A stretch of 64,000 nucleotides of DNA from the NCBI GenBank assembly GCA_022796795.1, contig JAAWJI010000009.1:1-64000 (forward strand), read 5' to 3'. Below the pieces are notes generated by a model. That model was not told the origin of the DNA and did not search any database. It worked only from the letters and a program-made list of their open reading frames with translations. This DNA is from Lachnospiraceae bacterium (lineage in GTDB: Bacteria; Bacillota; Clostridia; Lachnospirales; Lachnospiraceae). The translations under genes and the position numbers were made by a program. Positions 43,699 through 53,625 of the stretch are shown one piece after another; within the stretch, counting starts at the first letter, position 1; the number at the start of each line of letters is the position of its first letter.

Positions 43699-45999
43699 AT
43701 GAATGTCGCAATTATAGTAACAAGTTTGAATAGTGGTGGTGCTGAAAGAATTGCAGGGCTGCTATCCAAAGAATTGTCTAAGAAATACAATGTATATTTA
43801 TTTTTGTTAGACACAACGGATATTGTGTATGACTATGAAGGAACCATTGTTGATGTGGGACAGTCAGGGCCATTTTATGAATATCCAATCCGAAAATATA
43901 AGAAGCTATATAATATAGAAGTCGCAATTAGTTTTTTAGAAATTATGAATTTTGCCAATATAAGAAGCCGTGGGAAAGAGAGAGTTATTATATCGGAGCG
44001 CTGTGTTCAGTCTTTAATAGAGCCGCCATTTGTTTCTCAAACAGAGAAAATAAAGAGATATTATGATTTCGCAGATGAGATTATAGCTTGTTCGGAGGGG
44101 GTAAAATACGATCTCATTAAGAACTATGGGATTGGAAGTGCGATTACTACCATTTACAATTTTATTGATAAAGAGAAAATCTACAGATTATCTAGGAAAG
44201 GGCTTCCAGAAGAGATAGCACAATTTTTGGGAGAATCAAAATTTTTCTTAAATATAGGAAGACTTCATGAGCAAAAGAATCAACGGAGATTAATTTTACA
44301 ATTTAAGATTTTTCGCGAAACGGATTTTAACGATACAAAATTGCTGATTTTAGGTAGCGGATTACTTTTGGAGAGTCTTACAGCTTATATTGATGAGCTG
44401 GAACTGGAAAATTATATAAAAATCATATCTTATGCGGAGAACCCATTTACATTTATCTCCCATGCAAATTCATTGATACTATCAAGCCATTATGAAGGAC
44501 TGCCAAATGTTCTTTTAGAGGCGATGCTTTTGGGTTGCCCGATTATTGCGACAGATTGCTTGGCAGGACCTCGGGAATTACTAAATGACGAATTTGACTA
44601 TGAAAAGAAGTATCCCAAAATAGAAATATGCAAGAGAGGTATTTTGGTATGCGATGATAAAAGCGAGGATTATGCCGATACGCAATATTTGGCTAGAGCC
44701 ATGGAAATAATTTGTAAAGGAGAGATTAGGAAAGAAATCTGCAAAAATCAGATTCAATATATGGAGAGCTATACGAATAAAAAGCTAATCCACAAATGGG
44801 TCGAGGCAATAGAGAAAAAGGAAAGAAAAGAAACTGATGTACTTGTAGCTGAAAGATGCTTATTGGAGGAAGCAAAGCATATTGTCATATATGGAGCAGG
44901 ATTAGTCGGAAAAACCTGCTATCTTAGATTAAAAGATACATTCAAAATAGACAGTTTTATTGTAAGTGAATGGAATGATACGAATACGAAATTATTTGGA
45001 ATTCCGATTTGTGATATTTCAAGTTTTAAAGCTAAAGCAACTGAGACAGCGGTAATAATTGGTACAGGGGATATCTATCAAGATGAGATACTGGATCGGC
45101 TACATAGAGAAGGGTTCTGGAATATCGTATTTCCAGATATAGCACCATTATCTTTAGACTACTATTCAGACAATGAAGAGTTAGATATACAGAAAGAGCT
45201 ATTAATTTGGGCTAAGTTGTATCTGAATGAGAAAGCGGACATGATCCATCCCAAAACTTACAATGAAAAGATTCAGTGGCTTAAATTAAATGATAGCACG
45301 CCTATCAAGTCAATACTGGCGGATAAAGTAGCAGTAAGAGAGTATATTCAGGAAAAGATAGGCGAGAGATATTTAGTTCCCTTATTAGGAGTTTGGAATT
45401 CATTTGATGAAATCAATTTTGATACTTTGCCTACAAAATTTGTTTTAAAGTGTAATCATGGAAGTGGAATGGGGGTTTTGGTTTATGATAAAACTCAAAT
45501 AGATTATAAAAAGATAAAAAGGCAATTTGATTCTTGGATGCAGATAAACTATGAATATATGTCTGGGTTTGAAATGCATTATGCAGGTATCAAGCATAGA
45601 ATTCTGGCAGAAGTCATGTTAGAAACTGAAGATGGATCTGATTTAAAGGATTATAAAGTATTTGTTTTTCATGGAAAGGTAAAATTAATTCAGGTGGATT
45701 TGGACAGACACCATGAGCATAGGCGGAATCTATATACGCCTGAATGGGAGTACCTTCCCTATACGATTTTGTATCCGACTGCTCCGGAGATTGTTGTGGA
45801 GCGGCCAGAATGTTTAGAAGAGCTTATTCATTTGGCAGAACATTTAGGAGAAGGATTTATTCATGTACGCGTGGACTTTTATGTTTTGAAAGAGAAGATT
45901 TATTTTGGTGAGATGACTTTTACACATGGTTCTGGAACAGAGCCATTTATTCCTGAAAAGTTTGGATATGAAATGGGTGCCTGGATGGACTGCAGCTAA
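43699..45999 (+). CDS. Three-domain fusion: GT4 glycosyltransferase, Rossmann-like domain, TupA-like ATP-grasp
   Basis: 767 residues; the ATG at 43699 follows AGAGGTTGAGA. Residues 1-375 form a family 4 glycosyltransferase (SLNSGGAERIAGLLSKEL, NIGRLHEQKN, SSHYEGLPNVLLEAMLLGCP). Residues about 392-485 are the small nucleotide-binding-type domain shared across this locus (KHIVIYGAGLVGKTCYLRL). Residues about 490-767 match the TupA-like ATP-grasp domain (HPKTYNEKIQWLKL, FVLKCNHGSGMGVLVYD, DYKVFVFHGKVKLIQVDLDR, FGEMTFTHGSG) known from teichuronopeptide synthesis, which ligates amino acids to glycans. One polypeptide would thus add a sugar and an amino-acid-type group. Confidence 0.88.
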   Translation: MNVAIIVTSLNSGGAERIAGLLSKELSKKYNVYLFLLDTTDIVYDYEGTIVDVGQSGPFYEYPIRKYKKLYNIEVAISFLEIMNFANIRSRGKERVIISERCVQSLIEPPFVSQTEKIKRYYDFADEIIACSEGVKYDLIKNYGIGSAITTIYNFIDKEKIYRLSRKGLPEEIAQFLGESKFFLNIGRLHEQKNQRRLILQFKIFRETDFNDTKLLILGSGLLLESLTAYIDELELENYIKIISYAENPFTFISHANSLILSSHYEGLPNVLLEAMLLGCPIIATDCLAGPRELLNDEFDYEKKYPKIEICKRGILVCDDKSEDYADTQYLARAMEIICKGEIRKEICKNQIQYMESYTNKKLIHKWVEAIEKKERKETDVLVAERCLLEEAKHIVIYGAGLVGKTCYLRLKDTFKIDSFIVSEWNDTNTKLFGIPICDISSFKAKATETAVIIGTGDIYQDEILDRLHREGFWNIVFPDIAPLSLDYYSDNEELDIQKELLIWAKLYLNEKADMIHPKTYNEKIQWLKLNDSTPIKSILADKVAVREYIQEKIGERYLVPLLGVWNSFDEINFDTLPTKFVLKCNHGSGMGVLVYDKTQIDYKKIKRQFDSWMQINYEYMSGFEMHYAGIKHRILAEVMLETEDGSDLKDYKVFVFHGKVKLIQVDLDRHHEHRRNLYTPEWEYLPYTILYPTAPEIVVERPECLEELIHLAEHLGEGFIHVRVDFYVLKEKIYFGEMTFTHGSGTEPFIPEKFGYEMGAWMDCS

Positions 46000-46018
46000 T
46001 CGTTGGAAAGGGAAATTT

Positions 46019-47779
46019 ATGGAAAAAATATGTCTAATTAAAGAGTCAATTAGTAGCTACCCTCCAAAAGAGGATTTGTTTAGGCCTGGAGAAGATTTTC
46101 CAGAATATTTATATAAGAAAAATATTACTAAGAAGGATAATCCTGTTTATAGAATGATTCGGGCAGGCTTCGAAATGATGGAATTTGATCAGATAAATTA
46201 TGGATCAAGTGAATGGAATCCACTAGGTGAGATTGTTAATCCGGGGGATTGTGTTTTAATTAAACCGAATATGGTATTACATGAAAACAGAAGTGGCTGT
46301 GGGACAGAATGTTTGTTTACAAATCCTTCTCTTGTTGGAGCTGTAATTGATTATGTGATTATTGCATTGAAAGGGAAAGGAAAAATAATTGTAGGGGATG
46401 CGCCATTACAGGAATGTGAATTTGAGACATTAATAGAAGAGAGCGGTTATAGGCAATTGATTGATTTTTACATTCAAAAAGGTGTAGATATTTCGCTTGT
46501 GGATTTTAGAAACATTAAAACATATGAAAAAGATGGAGTACATTATCTTCAGAGCGAGGAAGAAAAAAATGGCGTAGTTGTGAGTTTAAATGAAGAGAGC
46601 GCCTTTTTTGACGTAAATGAAAAACGTATTCAGAATTTGAGAATAACAAATTATGATCCAAGGATTTTACAAGGACATCACAAAAAGAATATGCATGAAT
46701 ATAAAGTATCTCAGTATGTTTTGGACGCTGATGTAATTATAAACATGCCAAAGCCCAAAACTCACCGAAAGGCAGGCGTTACCATTGCACTTAAGAATCT
46801 TGTTGGAATCAACGCAAATAAAGAATTTTTGCCGCATCATACACTGGGAAGTAAGGCTGAGGGCGGAGATGCTTACTTGCATGAGAATCTATTATTGAAA
46901 TTGGCCAATGAGATTTTAGATATCAAGAACCAGTTGGTCCATGATAATGAAATGAATTTAGCGATAGAGGCTGAGAAATTTTACCACAATTTATATGAGA
47001 AAGGGAAAAAACAGTCTGAGGAAAAATATTGGGAAGGCAGCTGGTATGGAAATGATACAATCTGGAGAACCATAGCTGATTTGAATCGAATTCTTTTATA
47101 TGCTGATAAAACAGGAAAGATGACGAATTCTATACAACGGAGACAATTTATCATTGGCGATATGATTGTTTCGGGGGAAAGAGAAGGACCGCTAGAGCCG
47201 ACACCAGTATACCCGGGAGTAATTGTGATGGGAAAAAATCCTGTCGCATTTGATCAAATGATATGTAGTCTTATGGGTTTCGATTACCAAGACATACCTT
47301 CGCTGTCCAATAAAGCACTATTTGACAGCAGATATCCTATAGCAAATGGACAGGAGATACAAATTAGATCCAATTGTAATGAATGGAATGGAAAGAGTTT
47401 GGAAGAAATCAGGGAAAAATATTCTTTGGAATTTCAACCAACATCAGGGTGGGAGGAGAAGCTGGGAAACAGATACAGAGATAAATTGTATAAAAAGGTA
47501 ATGTCAAGTGGAGGGAGCGTCTATATTTTTGGCGCTGGAGCTAACGGGGTGTATGCAGCGGATGAATTGCAAAAACATGGAATAAAGGTGAGTGGATTTT
47601 GTGATAATAATGAGAAGCTTTGGGGAAGAGAAATCATAAAAGATATTTGCTGTATTAGCTTAAATCAGACTGATTTACAAATTCCATTTGTAATTGGCGC
47701 ACAGTCAAGAAGGGTAGAAGAAATAAAAAAACAAATCGTTGAAGCTGGTGGGCATGTTATAGGTGTGGTGAATCAATAG
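46019..47779 (+). CDS. DUF362 protein with C-terminal Rossmann-like domain
   Basis: 586 residues; the ATG at 46019 is 20 bases after the previous stop, with GGAAAGGGAAATTT ahead. DUF362 features are GDCVLIKPNMV, GKIIVGDAPLQE, ADVIINMPKPKTH and KAGVTIALKNLVGI, plus VYPGVIVMGKNPVAFDQMIC. Residues about 498-586 are the locus-typical domain (SVYIFGAGANGVYAADEL, GFCDNNEKLWGR). DUF362 proteins have no settled function and often carry Fe-S domains, which this one lacks. Presence in a polysaccharide operon is unusual and hints at a role in glycan modification. Confidence 0.85.
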   Translation: MEKICLIKESISSYPPKEDLFRPGEDFPEYLYKKNITKKDNPVYRMIRAGFEMMEFDQINYGSSEWNPLGEIVNPGDCVLIKPNMVLHENRSGCGTECLFTNPSLVGAVIDYVIIALKGKGKIIVGDAPLQECEFETLIEESGYRQLIDFYIQKGVDISLVDFRNIKTYEKDGVHYLQSEEEKNGVVVSLNEESAFFDVNEKRIQNLRITNYDPRILQGHHKKNMHEYKVSQYVLDADVIINMPKPKTHRKAGVTIALKNLVGINANKEFLPHHTLGSKAEGGDAYLHENLLLKLANEILDIKNQLVHDNEMNLAIEAEKFYHNLYEKGKKQSEEKYWEGSWYGNDTIWRTIADLNRILLYADKTGKMTNSIQRRQFIIGDMIVSGEREGPLEPTPVYPGVIVMGKNPVAFDQMICSLMGFDYQDIPSLSNKALFDSRYPIANGQEIQIRSNCNEWNGKSLEEIREKYSLEFQPTSGWEEKLGNRYRDKLYKKVMSSGGSVYIFGAGANGVYAADELQKHGIKVSGFCDNNEKLWGREIIKDICCISLNQTDLQIPFVIGAQSRRVEEIKKQIVEAGGHVIGVVNQ

Positions 47780-47809
47780 ATAATATTGCTTTTGAATAAG
47801 GAGTATACA

Positions 47810-49114
47810 ATGAGAATTTCAGTAGCCGGAACCGGTTATGTCGGTCTTGTGGCAGGTGTTTGCCTTGCTGAAAAGGGTCACCAGATAACCTGTGTTGATA
47901 CAGACGAGGATAAAATTGAATTATTAAGAAAAGATATTTCTCCAATTTTTGAAGCAGATTTGGAGGAATTGATGAAAAGAAATCGCATGGCGGGGAGACT
48001 ATACTATACGACAGATTATCAGACAGCATATAAAAATGCAGAGGCTATATTTATTGGTGTAGGGACACCAGAGCAACCAGATGGATCAGCAAATCTTTCT
48101 TATATAGCTACAGTAGCAAGACAAATTGCAGAAACTATAGAGGAGGATTGTTTAATTGTAGTAAAATCTACAGTTCCAATTGGAACGAATGATAAAGTGG
48201 AACAGTTTATTCATGACTTTTTAACTCATGATGTAAGATTTGAAGTGGCATCTAATCCCGAATTTCTTGCACAGGGGAATGCTGTCCATGACACATTGTT
48301 TGCATCGCGCATTGTTATTGGAACGGAAAGCAAATGGGCAGAGAATAAGCTGCGTGAGATTTATAAAGACTTTGAGCCTCCTATCATCTCTGTCAGTCGT
48401 CGCTCAGCAGAGATGATTAAATATGCATCAAATGATTTTCTGGCATTGAAAATCTCCTATATAAATGAAATAGCAAATCTTTGCGAGCTTGTGGGGGCGG
48501 ATATTGAGGATGTGACAAAAGGGATGTCTTATGACCGTCGGATAGGAGAATATTTCCTACAGGCTGGGATTGGTTATGGAGGTTCCTGCTTTCCAAAAGA
48601 TACAAAAGCACTAAAATACCTTGCTGAGAAACATGGTTATCGCCTTCGAACCATTGAGGCAGCTGTTGATGTAAACAGGGAACAGGTTACAAAGCTGTTT
48701 CGTAAAGCATCAGATAGGATGATTACGTTTGAGGGGCTGAAAATTGCAGTACTCGGTGTGACATTCAAACCAGGAACGGATGATTTGCGAGAAGCTCCGT
48801 CTATAGAAAATATTGCTCTTTTGTTGGAGGCGGGCGCAGATCTTTATGTATTTGATCCAGTAGGATGCACAAATTTAAAGAAATATTATTCTGAAAAGAC
48901 ATATGGAAACCTTCATTATACAGATTCTGTGTACGCGTCATTAAGGGATGCAAATATCTGTTTTATTTTTACTGAATGGACAGAAATTACATCTATAAAT
49001 CCCGAACAATATAAAGAATGGATGCGTACACCAATCGTTTATGATGGTAGAAATGTCTATGCAGTAGATGCCATGAAGGCGGCAGGTGTTGAATATTATT
49101 CTATCGGTAGATAA
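47810..49114 (+). CDS. ugd: UDP-glucose 6-dehydrogenase
   Basis: 434 residues; the ATG at 47810 follows AATAAGGAGTATACA. The NAD-binding motif AGTGYVGLVAGVCLAEKGH opens the protein. Catalytic C260 lies in GYGGSCFPKDTKAL, preceded by the Lys/Asn segment YASNDFLALKISYINEIANL. The C-terminal domain has VLGVTFKPGTDDLREAPS. It makes UDP-glucuronate from UDP-glucose with two NAD+. The epimerase gene at 52.5 kb would convert that product to UDP-galacturonate, so the polymer probably contains uronic acid. Confidence 0.95.
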   Translation: MRISVAGTGYVGLVAGVCLAEKGHQITCVDTDEDKIELLRKDISPIFEADLEELMKRNRMAGRLYYTTDYQTAYKNAEAIFIGVGTPEQPDGSANLSYIATVARQIAETIEEDCLIVVKSTVPIGTNDKVEQFIHDFLTHDVRFEVASNPEFLAQGNAVHDTLFASRIVIGTESKWAENKLREIYKDFEPPIISVSRRSAEMIKYASNDFLALKISYINEIANLCELVGADIEDVTKGMSYDRRIGEYFLQAGIGYGGSCFPKDTKALKYLAEKHGYRLRTIEAAVDVNREQVTKLFRKASDRMITFEGLKIAVLGVTFKPGTDDLREAPSIENIALLLEAGADLYVFDPVGCTNLKKYYSEKTYGNLHYTDSVYASLRDANICFIFTEWTEITSINPEQYKEWMRTPIVYDGRNVYAVDAMKAAGVEYYSIGR

Positions 49115-49162
49115 AAGGATATATCTAAGCAGCGGAATTTCAAAATCTAATACGAGGAAAAA

Positions 49163-50323
49163 ATGAAAAATGCAATTACATATTTAAAAGAATACCAGCG
49201 TAATGGAGGGCAGGTTGCTATATATTGTGCAGGAAGACACGGTATCTTGTTTTCGGAAATACTGCAAATGTGTGGCATACAGATAAATGGATTTTTTGAC
49301 AATAATCCTGAAAAATGGGATATCGAAATAAGTACGAGGATATGTTGTAGAAATCCTAATCGAATTAAAGATAAAAAGAGCTATATAATTCTAGTTTGCA
49401 TTGATCCTCGTTATTATACACAAGTAAAAAAAGAGGTCTTGGAAGCAGGCTATGAAAATATCATGGAGTTTTCTGATATTTTGGATGATGTTATATTAAA
49501 CTATCAATCTGTTTATCTTGAATTGATTCGTTTGTATCAAAATAGGTCAGCGGCTGAGCTGTTTTATACTCCATCTATAAACCGGCAGACCTTTCCTGAA
49601 GTCGTTAATGTGCTAGGTAAAAAGGACAGGATTGCTGTATATACTGGAATATTTGGAGATTATGACTCCATATGTGAACCGGCTGTTTTACCGTTAAATG
49701 TTGATTATTTTATTGTTTCTGATATTAATCCAAAGAAAAAAAGTCCATACATCTGGATAGATGCAGGGAAGATAATTCCAGCGTCGCTTATTTCGCCGGT
49801 TAAGAGAAATCGTTACATAAAAATGCATCCCCATATATTGTTTCCAGAATATAAATATTCTATTTATCTTGATGGAAATATTAGGATTCAAGAGGATATT
49901 ACTTCATTTGTAAAAGAAAATCCATCTGGGATTTCCGTGTTTTTGCATCCTAAAAGAGATTGTATTTTTTATGAAGCAGTTACAATTACAAATTTCCATA
50001 GAGTTGTGGCGAAAGACGTCTGTAAGCAGATGAAGCGATACCTGGATGAAGGTATGCCGATACATTATGGAATGCCAGAAATGCCAGTAATAGCTAGAGA
50101 ACATAATAAACCATCTTGTATCAGAGTTATGGAAGATTGGTGGATAGAATTTAATAAGGGAGCGTTAAGGGACCAATTGTCCTTTATGTATGCTATGTGG
50201 AAGAACCAAATGACACTTCAGGATTTGTCTTCCTTGGGAGAAGATGTCAGGCAGGACAATAGATTAAGGTTTCATGCACATAATTATGAGAGCAGGATGC
50301 TTTCAAATAAGTTGACGAATTAA
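49163..50323 (+). CDS. DUF616-type glycosyltransferase with N-terminal Rossmann-like domain
   Basis: 386 residues behind ACGAGGAAAAA. Residues about 14-110 are the locus-typical domain (GQVAIYCAGRHGILFSEIL, GFFDNNPEKW). From about 150 the DUF616 pattern appears: DRIAVYTGIFGDYDSICEPA, VDYFIVSD, KRNRYIKMHPHILFPEYKYS, IYLDGNIRI and HPKRDCIFYEA. DUF616 proteins are GT-A-like and a DxN-type site (LDGN) is present. It would transfer a sugar in the surface polymer; donor and acceptor are unknown. Confidence 0.85.
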   Translation: MKNAITYLKEYQRNGGQVAIYCAGRHGILFSEILQMCGIQINGFFDNNPEKWDIEISTRICCRNPNRIKDKKSYIILVCIDPRYYTQVKKEVLEAGYENIMEFSDILDDVILNYQSVYLELIRLYQNRSAAELFYTPSINRQTFPEVVNVLGKKDRIAVYTGIFGDYDSICEPAVLPLNVDYFIVSDINPKKKSPYIWIDAGKIIPASLISPVKRNRYIKMHPHILFPEYKYSIYLDGNIRIQEDITSFVKENPSGISVFLHPKRDCIFYEAVTITNFHRVVAKDVCKQMKRYLDEGMPIHYGMPEMPVIAREHNKPSCIRVMEDWWIEFNKGALRDQLSFMYAMWKNQMTLQDLSSLGEDVRQDNRLRFHAHNYESRMLSNKLTN

Positions 50324-50344
50324 ATGGATAGAGGATAGCAGTAT

Positions 50345-52510
50345 ATGAGTAGTTTAGCAGGGAACTATATGGAGACAAATGTTATTTTTCAGAATGAATT
50401 TGATCAACATTTTGGAAAATATAAGAACATGCCTATTGCCCTGTATGGAACGGGAAAAAATGCAGAGCTTATTTTGCAATATGCAAAAGGATATGACTTT
50501 TTTGCGTTGGTGTCAGCCGATTTGGCGGGAAGAAGTATCTATGATAAGAGGATTATTAAAATTGAGGAGGCAGTAAAAACAGCACAGGTACTGATTATAG
50601 CAGCCAATCCAACATCCACGAGCATTGTATTCGCGCGGATAAAAGATAAAATCCCTTCGAATATTATAGTGTATGATATGCGCGGCCGTAGATTGAACGG
50701 TGTTGAGTATTACAGAGAGAATGCATATTGGCATAAAAGGATGGAAGAACTTTATAGGATTGTGGATTTATATGATGTAGTTTCTTTTGATTTGTTTGAT
50801 ACATTAATTACCCGCAGAGTTTTAAGACCAAAAGATATTTTTTTGATTATAGAAAAAAGGTTGGGGAAGAAAGATATAAAAATTCCATTTTCAAAATGGA
50901 GAATTCATGCTGAGAGGGAGATAGAGAAAAACGATTGTCCAGTTTTGGATCAAATTTATAAGAAAATGCAGAATTTATATGATCTTGAACTGGAAACAAT
51001 AGAAGCGTTAAAACAAATGGAAATACAAACAGAGTTGGAGTTTATTTCCTGCAGATACATTGTAAAAGAATTGTTACTCTATGCAAGTATAAAAGGAAAA
51101 ACAGTATATATCACCTCTGATATGTATCTTCCACGGGAAAATCTTAAAAGATTTTTGGATATTTGCGGAATTAGCTGTGAGTGTGAATTAATAATATCAT
51201 GCGAATACAACTCTTCCAAAGAAAGTGGACAATTATATCAAGTATTGAAAGAAAAGGCACAGGGAAAAAGCATATTACATATTGGGGATAATTATAAGTC
51301 GGATATCGAAAATGCCAGAGAGAAAGGAATTTGTGCTTATTGGCTGATGAACGGATACGATTTAGTAGCATCATCATCTCTTGCATATATTTTGAATCCT
51401 ATAAGCATAGGAGATCGAATACTTTTGGGAACTTTCATTGCGGATTTGTTTCATGATCCTTTTGTATTAAACAAGAATAGCGGAAAAATGCAGATTACTT
51501 CCTTCCAGGCATTGGCATATGTTTTTTTACCTATAACTATTCTGTATTTAAATTTTATCATAGAAAAAAGCCGTTATTATGACTGCCTGCTTTTTGCGTC
51601 CCGTGATGGTTATTTTCTTAATGAGCTGTTCCAAGTAGCAAAAGAAAAATATGATTTGAGAGAATGTGCAGAAAATATTTATTTTTATGCTTCACGGCAA
51701 GCAGTTAATAGGGCAGGAGTTTGTAATGTGGATGACATTATAACGGTATGTGGAAAGCTGATAGAAGATCCAAATCTAAACATAAAAGGGTTTTTGAAAA
51801 TGCAGTTTTTAATAGAGGTAGACGATAATTTGGATATCACATCAGGACAGGCTAAAAATCAGTGGGGAGAAAAAGGGTTGTGGGAAAGAGTTATTGTATA
51901 TAAAGATGAAATTATAAAGAAGGCAGAGATAGAAAGACAAAAATATTTGAGTTATATCAACAAAGCAGGAATTGACCAATATGACAGGATAGCTATTGTT
52001 GATATTGTAACACAAGGAACGCTTGTATATGGATTATCCAAAATAATGAACAGGCCTATGGATCTCATTTCTCTGGGAACTTCGAGGATTCCAAATCGAT
52101 ATATCGAAGATCCTAGACGAGTAAATTCTATTTATGGAAATGTTAATCACAGAGTAAATGGAGAGGGGTATAGTTTTTCTGATTTTTCAGAGCTACATTT
52201 ATTCTTAGAGATGATTTATGCGCCTAATGAGGGACAGTTTGTCGGATTTGGAAAAAGTGGTGAGGTTAAAACACAAAATAATGAGTATGATTTTGAAATG
52301 GTATCCAGCATACAGAAAGAGATACTATGTATTATGAAGAAATTTCCAGATTGGAGAGAAGTAGATGTGAGTCCACGCTTGGCGTTAGACTTTTTAAGAA
52401 TGATAGATAGCAGATATTCAGATATGGCGGATGAAATAAAAATGAGGTTTGGGTTTAGTGATCCATACGATGCAAGTAAAGTCGATTGTAATTTGATGGA
52501 GATAATTTAG
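50345..52510 (+). CDS. HAD-superfamily protein with N-terminal Rossmann-like domain
   Basis: 721 residues. Residues about 25-118 form the locus-typical domain (MPIALYGTGKNAELILQYA). From about 145 a HAD core follows: nucleophile motif VVSFDLFDTLITRR, a Ser/Thr in VYITSDMYLPRE, a Lys in the NSSKESGQLY region, and the acidic pair in ILHIGDNYKSDIENA. The long C-terminal part (LLFASRDGYFLNELF, RIAIVDIVTQGTLVYGLSKI) is typical of large HAD proteins in O-antigen and capsule clusters. It may be a phosphatase or phosphotransferase on a polymer building block. It ends 11 bases before the epimerase gene. Confidence 0.85.
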   Translation: MSSLAGNYMETNVIFQNEFDQHFGKYKNMPIALYGTGKNAELILQYAKGYDFFALVSADLAGRSIYDKRIIKIEEAVKTAQVLIIAANPTSTSIVFARIKDKIPSNIIVYDMRGRRLNGVEYYRENAYWHKRMEELYRIVDLYDVVSFDLFDTLITRRVLRPKDIFLIIEKRLGKKDIKIPFSKWRIHAEREIEKNDCPVLDQIYKKMQNLYDLELETIEALKQMEIQTELEFISCRYIVKELLLYASIKGKTVYITSDMYLPRENLKRFLDICGISCECELIISCEYNSSKESGQLYQVLKEKAQGKSILHIGDNYKSDIENAREKGICAYWLMNGYDLVASSSLAYILNPISIGDRILLGTFIADLFHDPFVLNKNSGKMQITSFQALAYVFLPITILYLNFIIEKSRYYDCLLFASRDGYFLNELFQVAKEKYDLRECAENIYFYASRQAVNRAGVCNVDDIITVCGKLIEDPNLNIKGFLKMQFLIEVDDNLDITSGQAKNQWGEKGLWERVIVYKDEIIKKAEIERQKYLSYINKAGIDQYDRIAIVDIVTQGTLVYGLSKIMNRPMDLISLGTSRIPNRYIEDPRRVNSIYGNVNHRVNGEGYSFSDFSELHLFLEMIYAPNEGQFVGFGKSGEVKTQNNEYDFEMVSSIQKEILCIMKKFPDWREVDVSPRLALDFLRMIDSRYSDMADEIKMRFGFSDPYDASKVDCNLMEII

Positions 52511-52521
52511 GAGTATATTTT

Positions 52522-53598
52522 ATGGGAGAAATTTGCTTAGAGGGAAAGTATGTGCTTGTTACAGGAGCGGCCGGTTTTATTGGAGCTGCACTTGTGGAAA
52601 GAATGCTTTTGTCAACGGATAATATCCATGTAATCGGTGTAGACAATCTTAATCATTACTATGATCCTGGATTAAAGCAATATCGCTTGAACAGGATAAC
52701 TGAGAGAACAAGAGAAGGTGGATCTGACTGGAAATTTATAAAGGGAGATATTTCAGATAAAAATTTTATTCTGGAGTTATTTGAAATATATTCTTTTAGC
52801 CTTGTTGTAAATTTAGCGGCACAGGCGGGTGTCAGATACAGCTTGATAAATCCTGATGTATACATAGAGACTAATATTACTGGATTTTATAATATTCTTG
52901 AGGCATGCAGGAAAGCTGAGGAAAATGGAAAAGGAGTGGAACATCTTGTTTATGCGTCCAGCTCATCTGTGTATGGAGAGAATAAAAAGATACCATTTGG
53001 GACTTATGATAAGGTGGATAAACCTGTTTCCCTATATGCAGCAACAAAGAAAACCAATGAGCTGTTGGCACATACATATTCGAAATTATATGATATTCCC
53101 ACAACAGGATTAAGGTTTTTTACGGTATATGGTCCAGCTGGCAGGCCAGATATGGCATATTTTAATTTTACAGAAAAACTGCTGCAGAGAAAGACGATAG
53201 AAATTTTTAACTATGGACAGTGCAAGAGAGATTTTACATATATAGATGATATTGTGGACGGAGTGATGCTGGTAAGCGTAAAGGCACCGGGCAGAGAATT
53301 AGGTGAGGATAGTCTTCCGATTCCACCATATAAAATATATAACATAGGAAACGGAAAGCCAGAAAATCTTCTTGATTTTGTTAATATTCTACAAGAGGAA
53401 TTGATTTCGGTAGGGATTCTTTCGAAAGAATATAATTTTGAAAAGCATAAGAAGCTTGTCGCGATGCAACCAGGGGATGTACCGATTACATACGCGGATG
53501 TTACAGAATTGTATCAAGACTTTGGATATAGGCCGAGGACGAGTCTGAGGACAGGAATTCATAATTTTGCGGTTTGGTATAAAGAATATTTCAAGTGA
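52522..53598 (+). CDS. NAD-dependent epimerase, UDP-glucuronate 4-epimerase type
   Basis: 358 residues of the extended short-chain dehydrogenase family. TGAAGFIGAALVERML is the NAD site, VDNLNHYYDPGLKQYRL the GAE-type substrate loop, LAAQAGVRYSL and ASSSSVYGENKKIPF precede the catalytic Tyr-Lys in SLYAATKKTNELLA, and GLRFFTVYGPAGRPDMA is strongly typical of UDP-glucuronate epimerases. It would convert UDP-glucuronate, made by the dehydrogenase encoded three genes upstream, into UDP-galacturonate. Confidence 0.92.
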   Translation: MGEICLEGKYVLVTGAAGFIGAALVERMLLSTDNIHVIGVDNLNHYYDPGLKQYRLNRITERTREGGSDWKFIKGDISDKNFILELFEIYSFSLVVNLAAQAGVRYSLINPDVYIETNITGFYNILEACRKAEENGKGVEHLVYASSSSVYGENKKIPFGTYDKVDKPVSLYAATKKTNELLAHTYSKLYDIPTTGLRFFTVYGPAGRPDMAYFNFTEKLLQRKTIEIFNYGQCKRDFTYIDDIVDGVMLVSVKAPGRELGEDSLPIPPYKIYNIGNGKPENLLDFVNILQEELISVGILSKEYNFEKHKKLVAMQPGDVPITYADVTELYQDFGYRPRTSLRTGIHNFAVWYKEYFK

Positions 53599-53625
53599 TC
53601 ATTGTGAATATTGAGGAGGAAGGCC

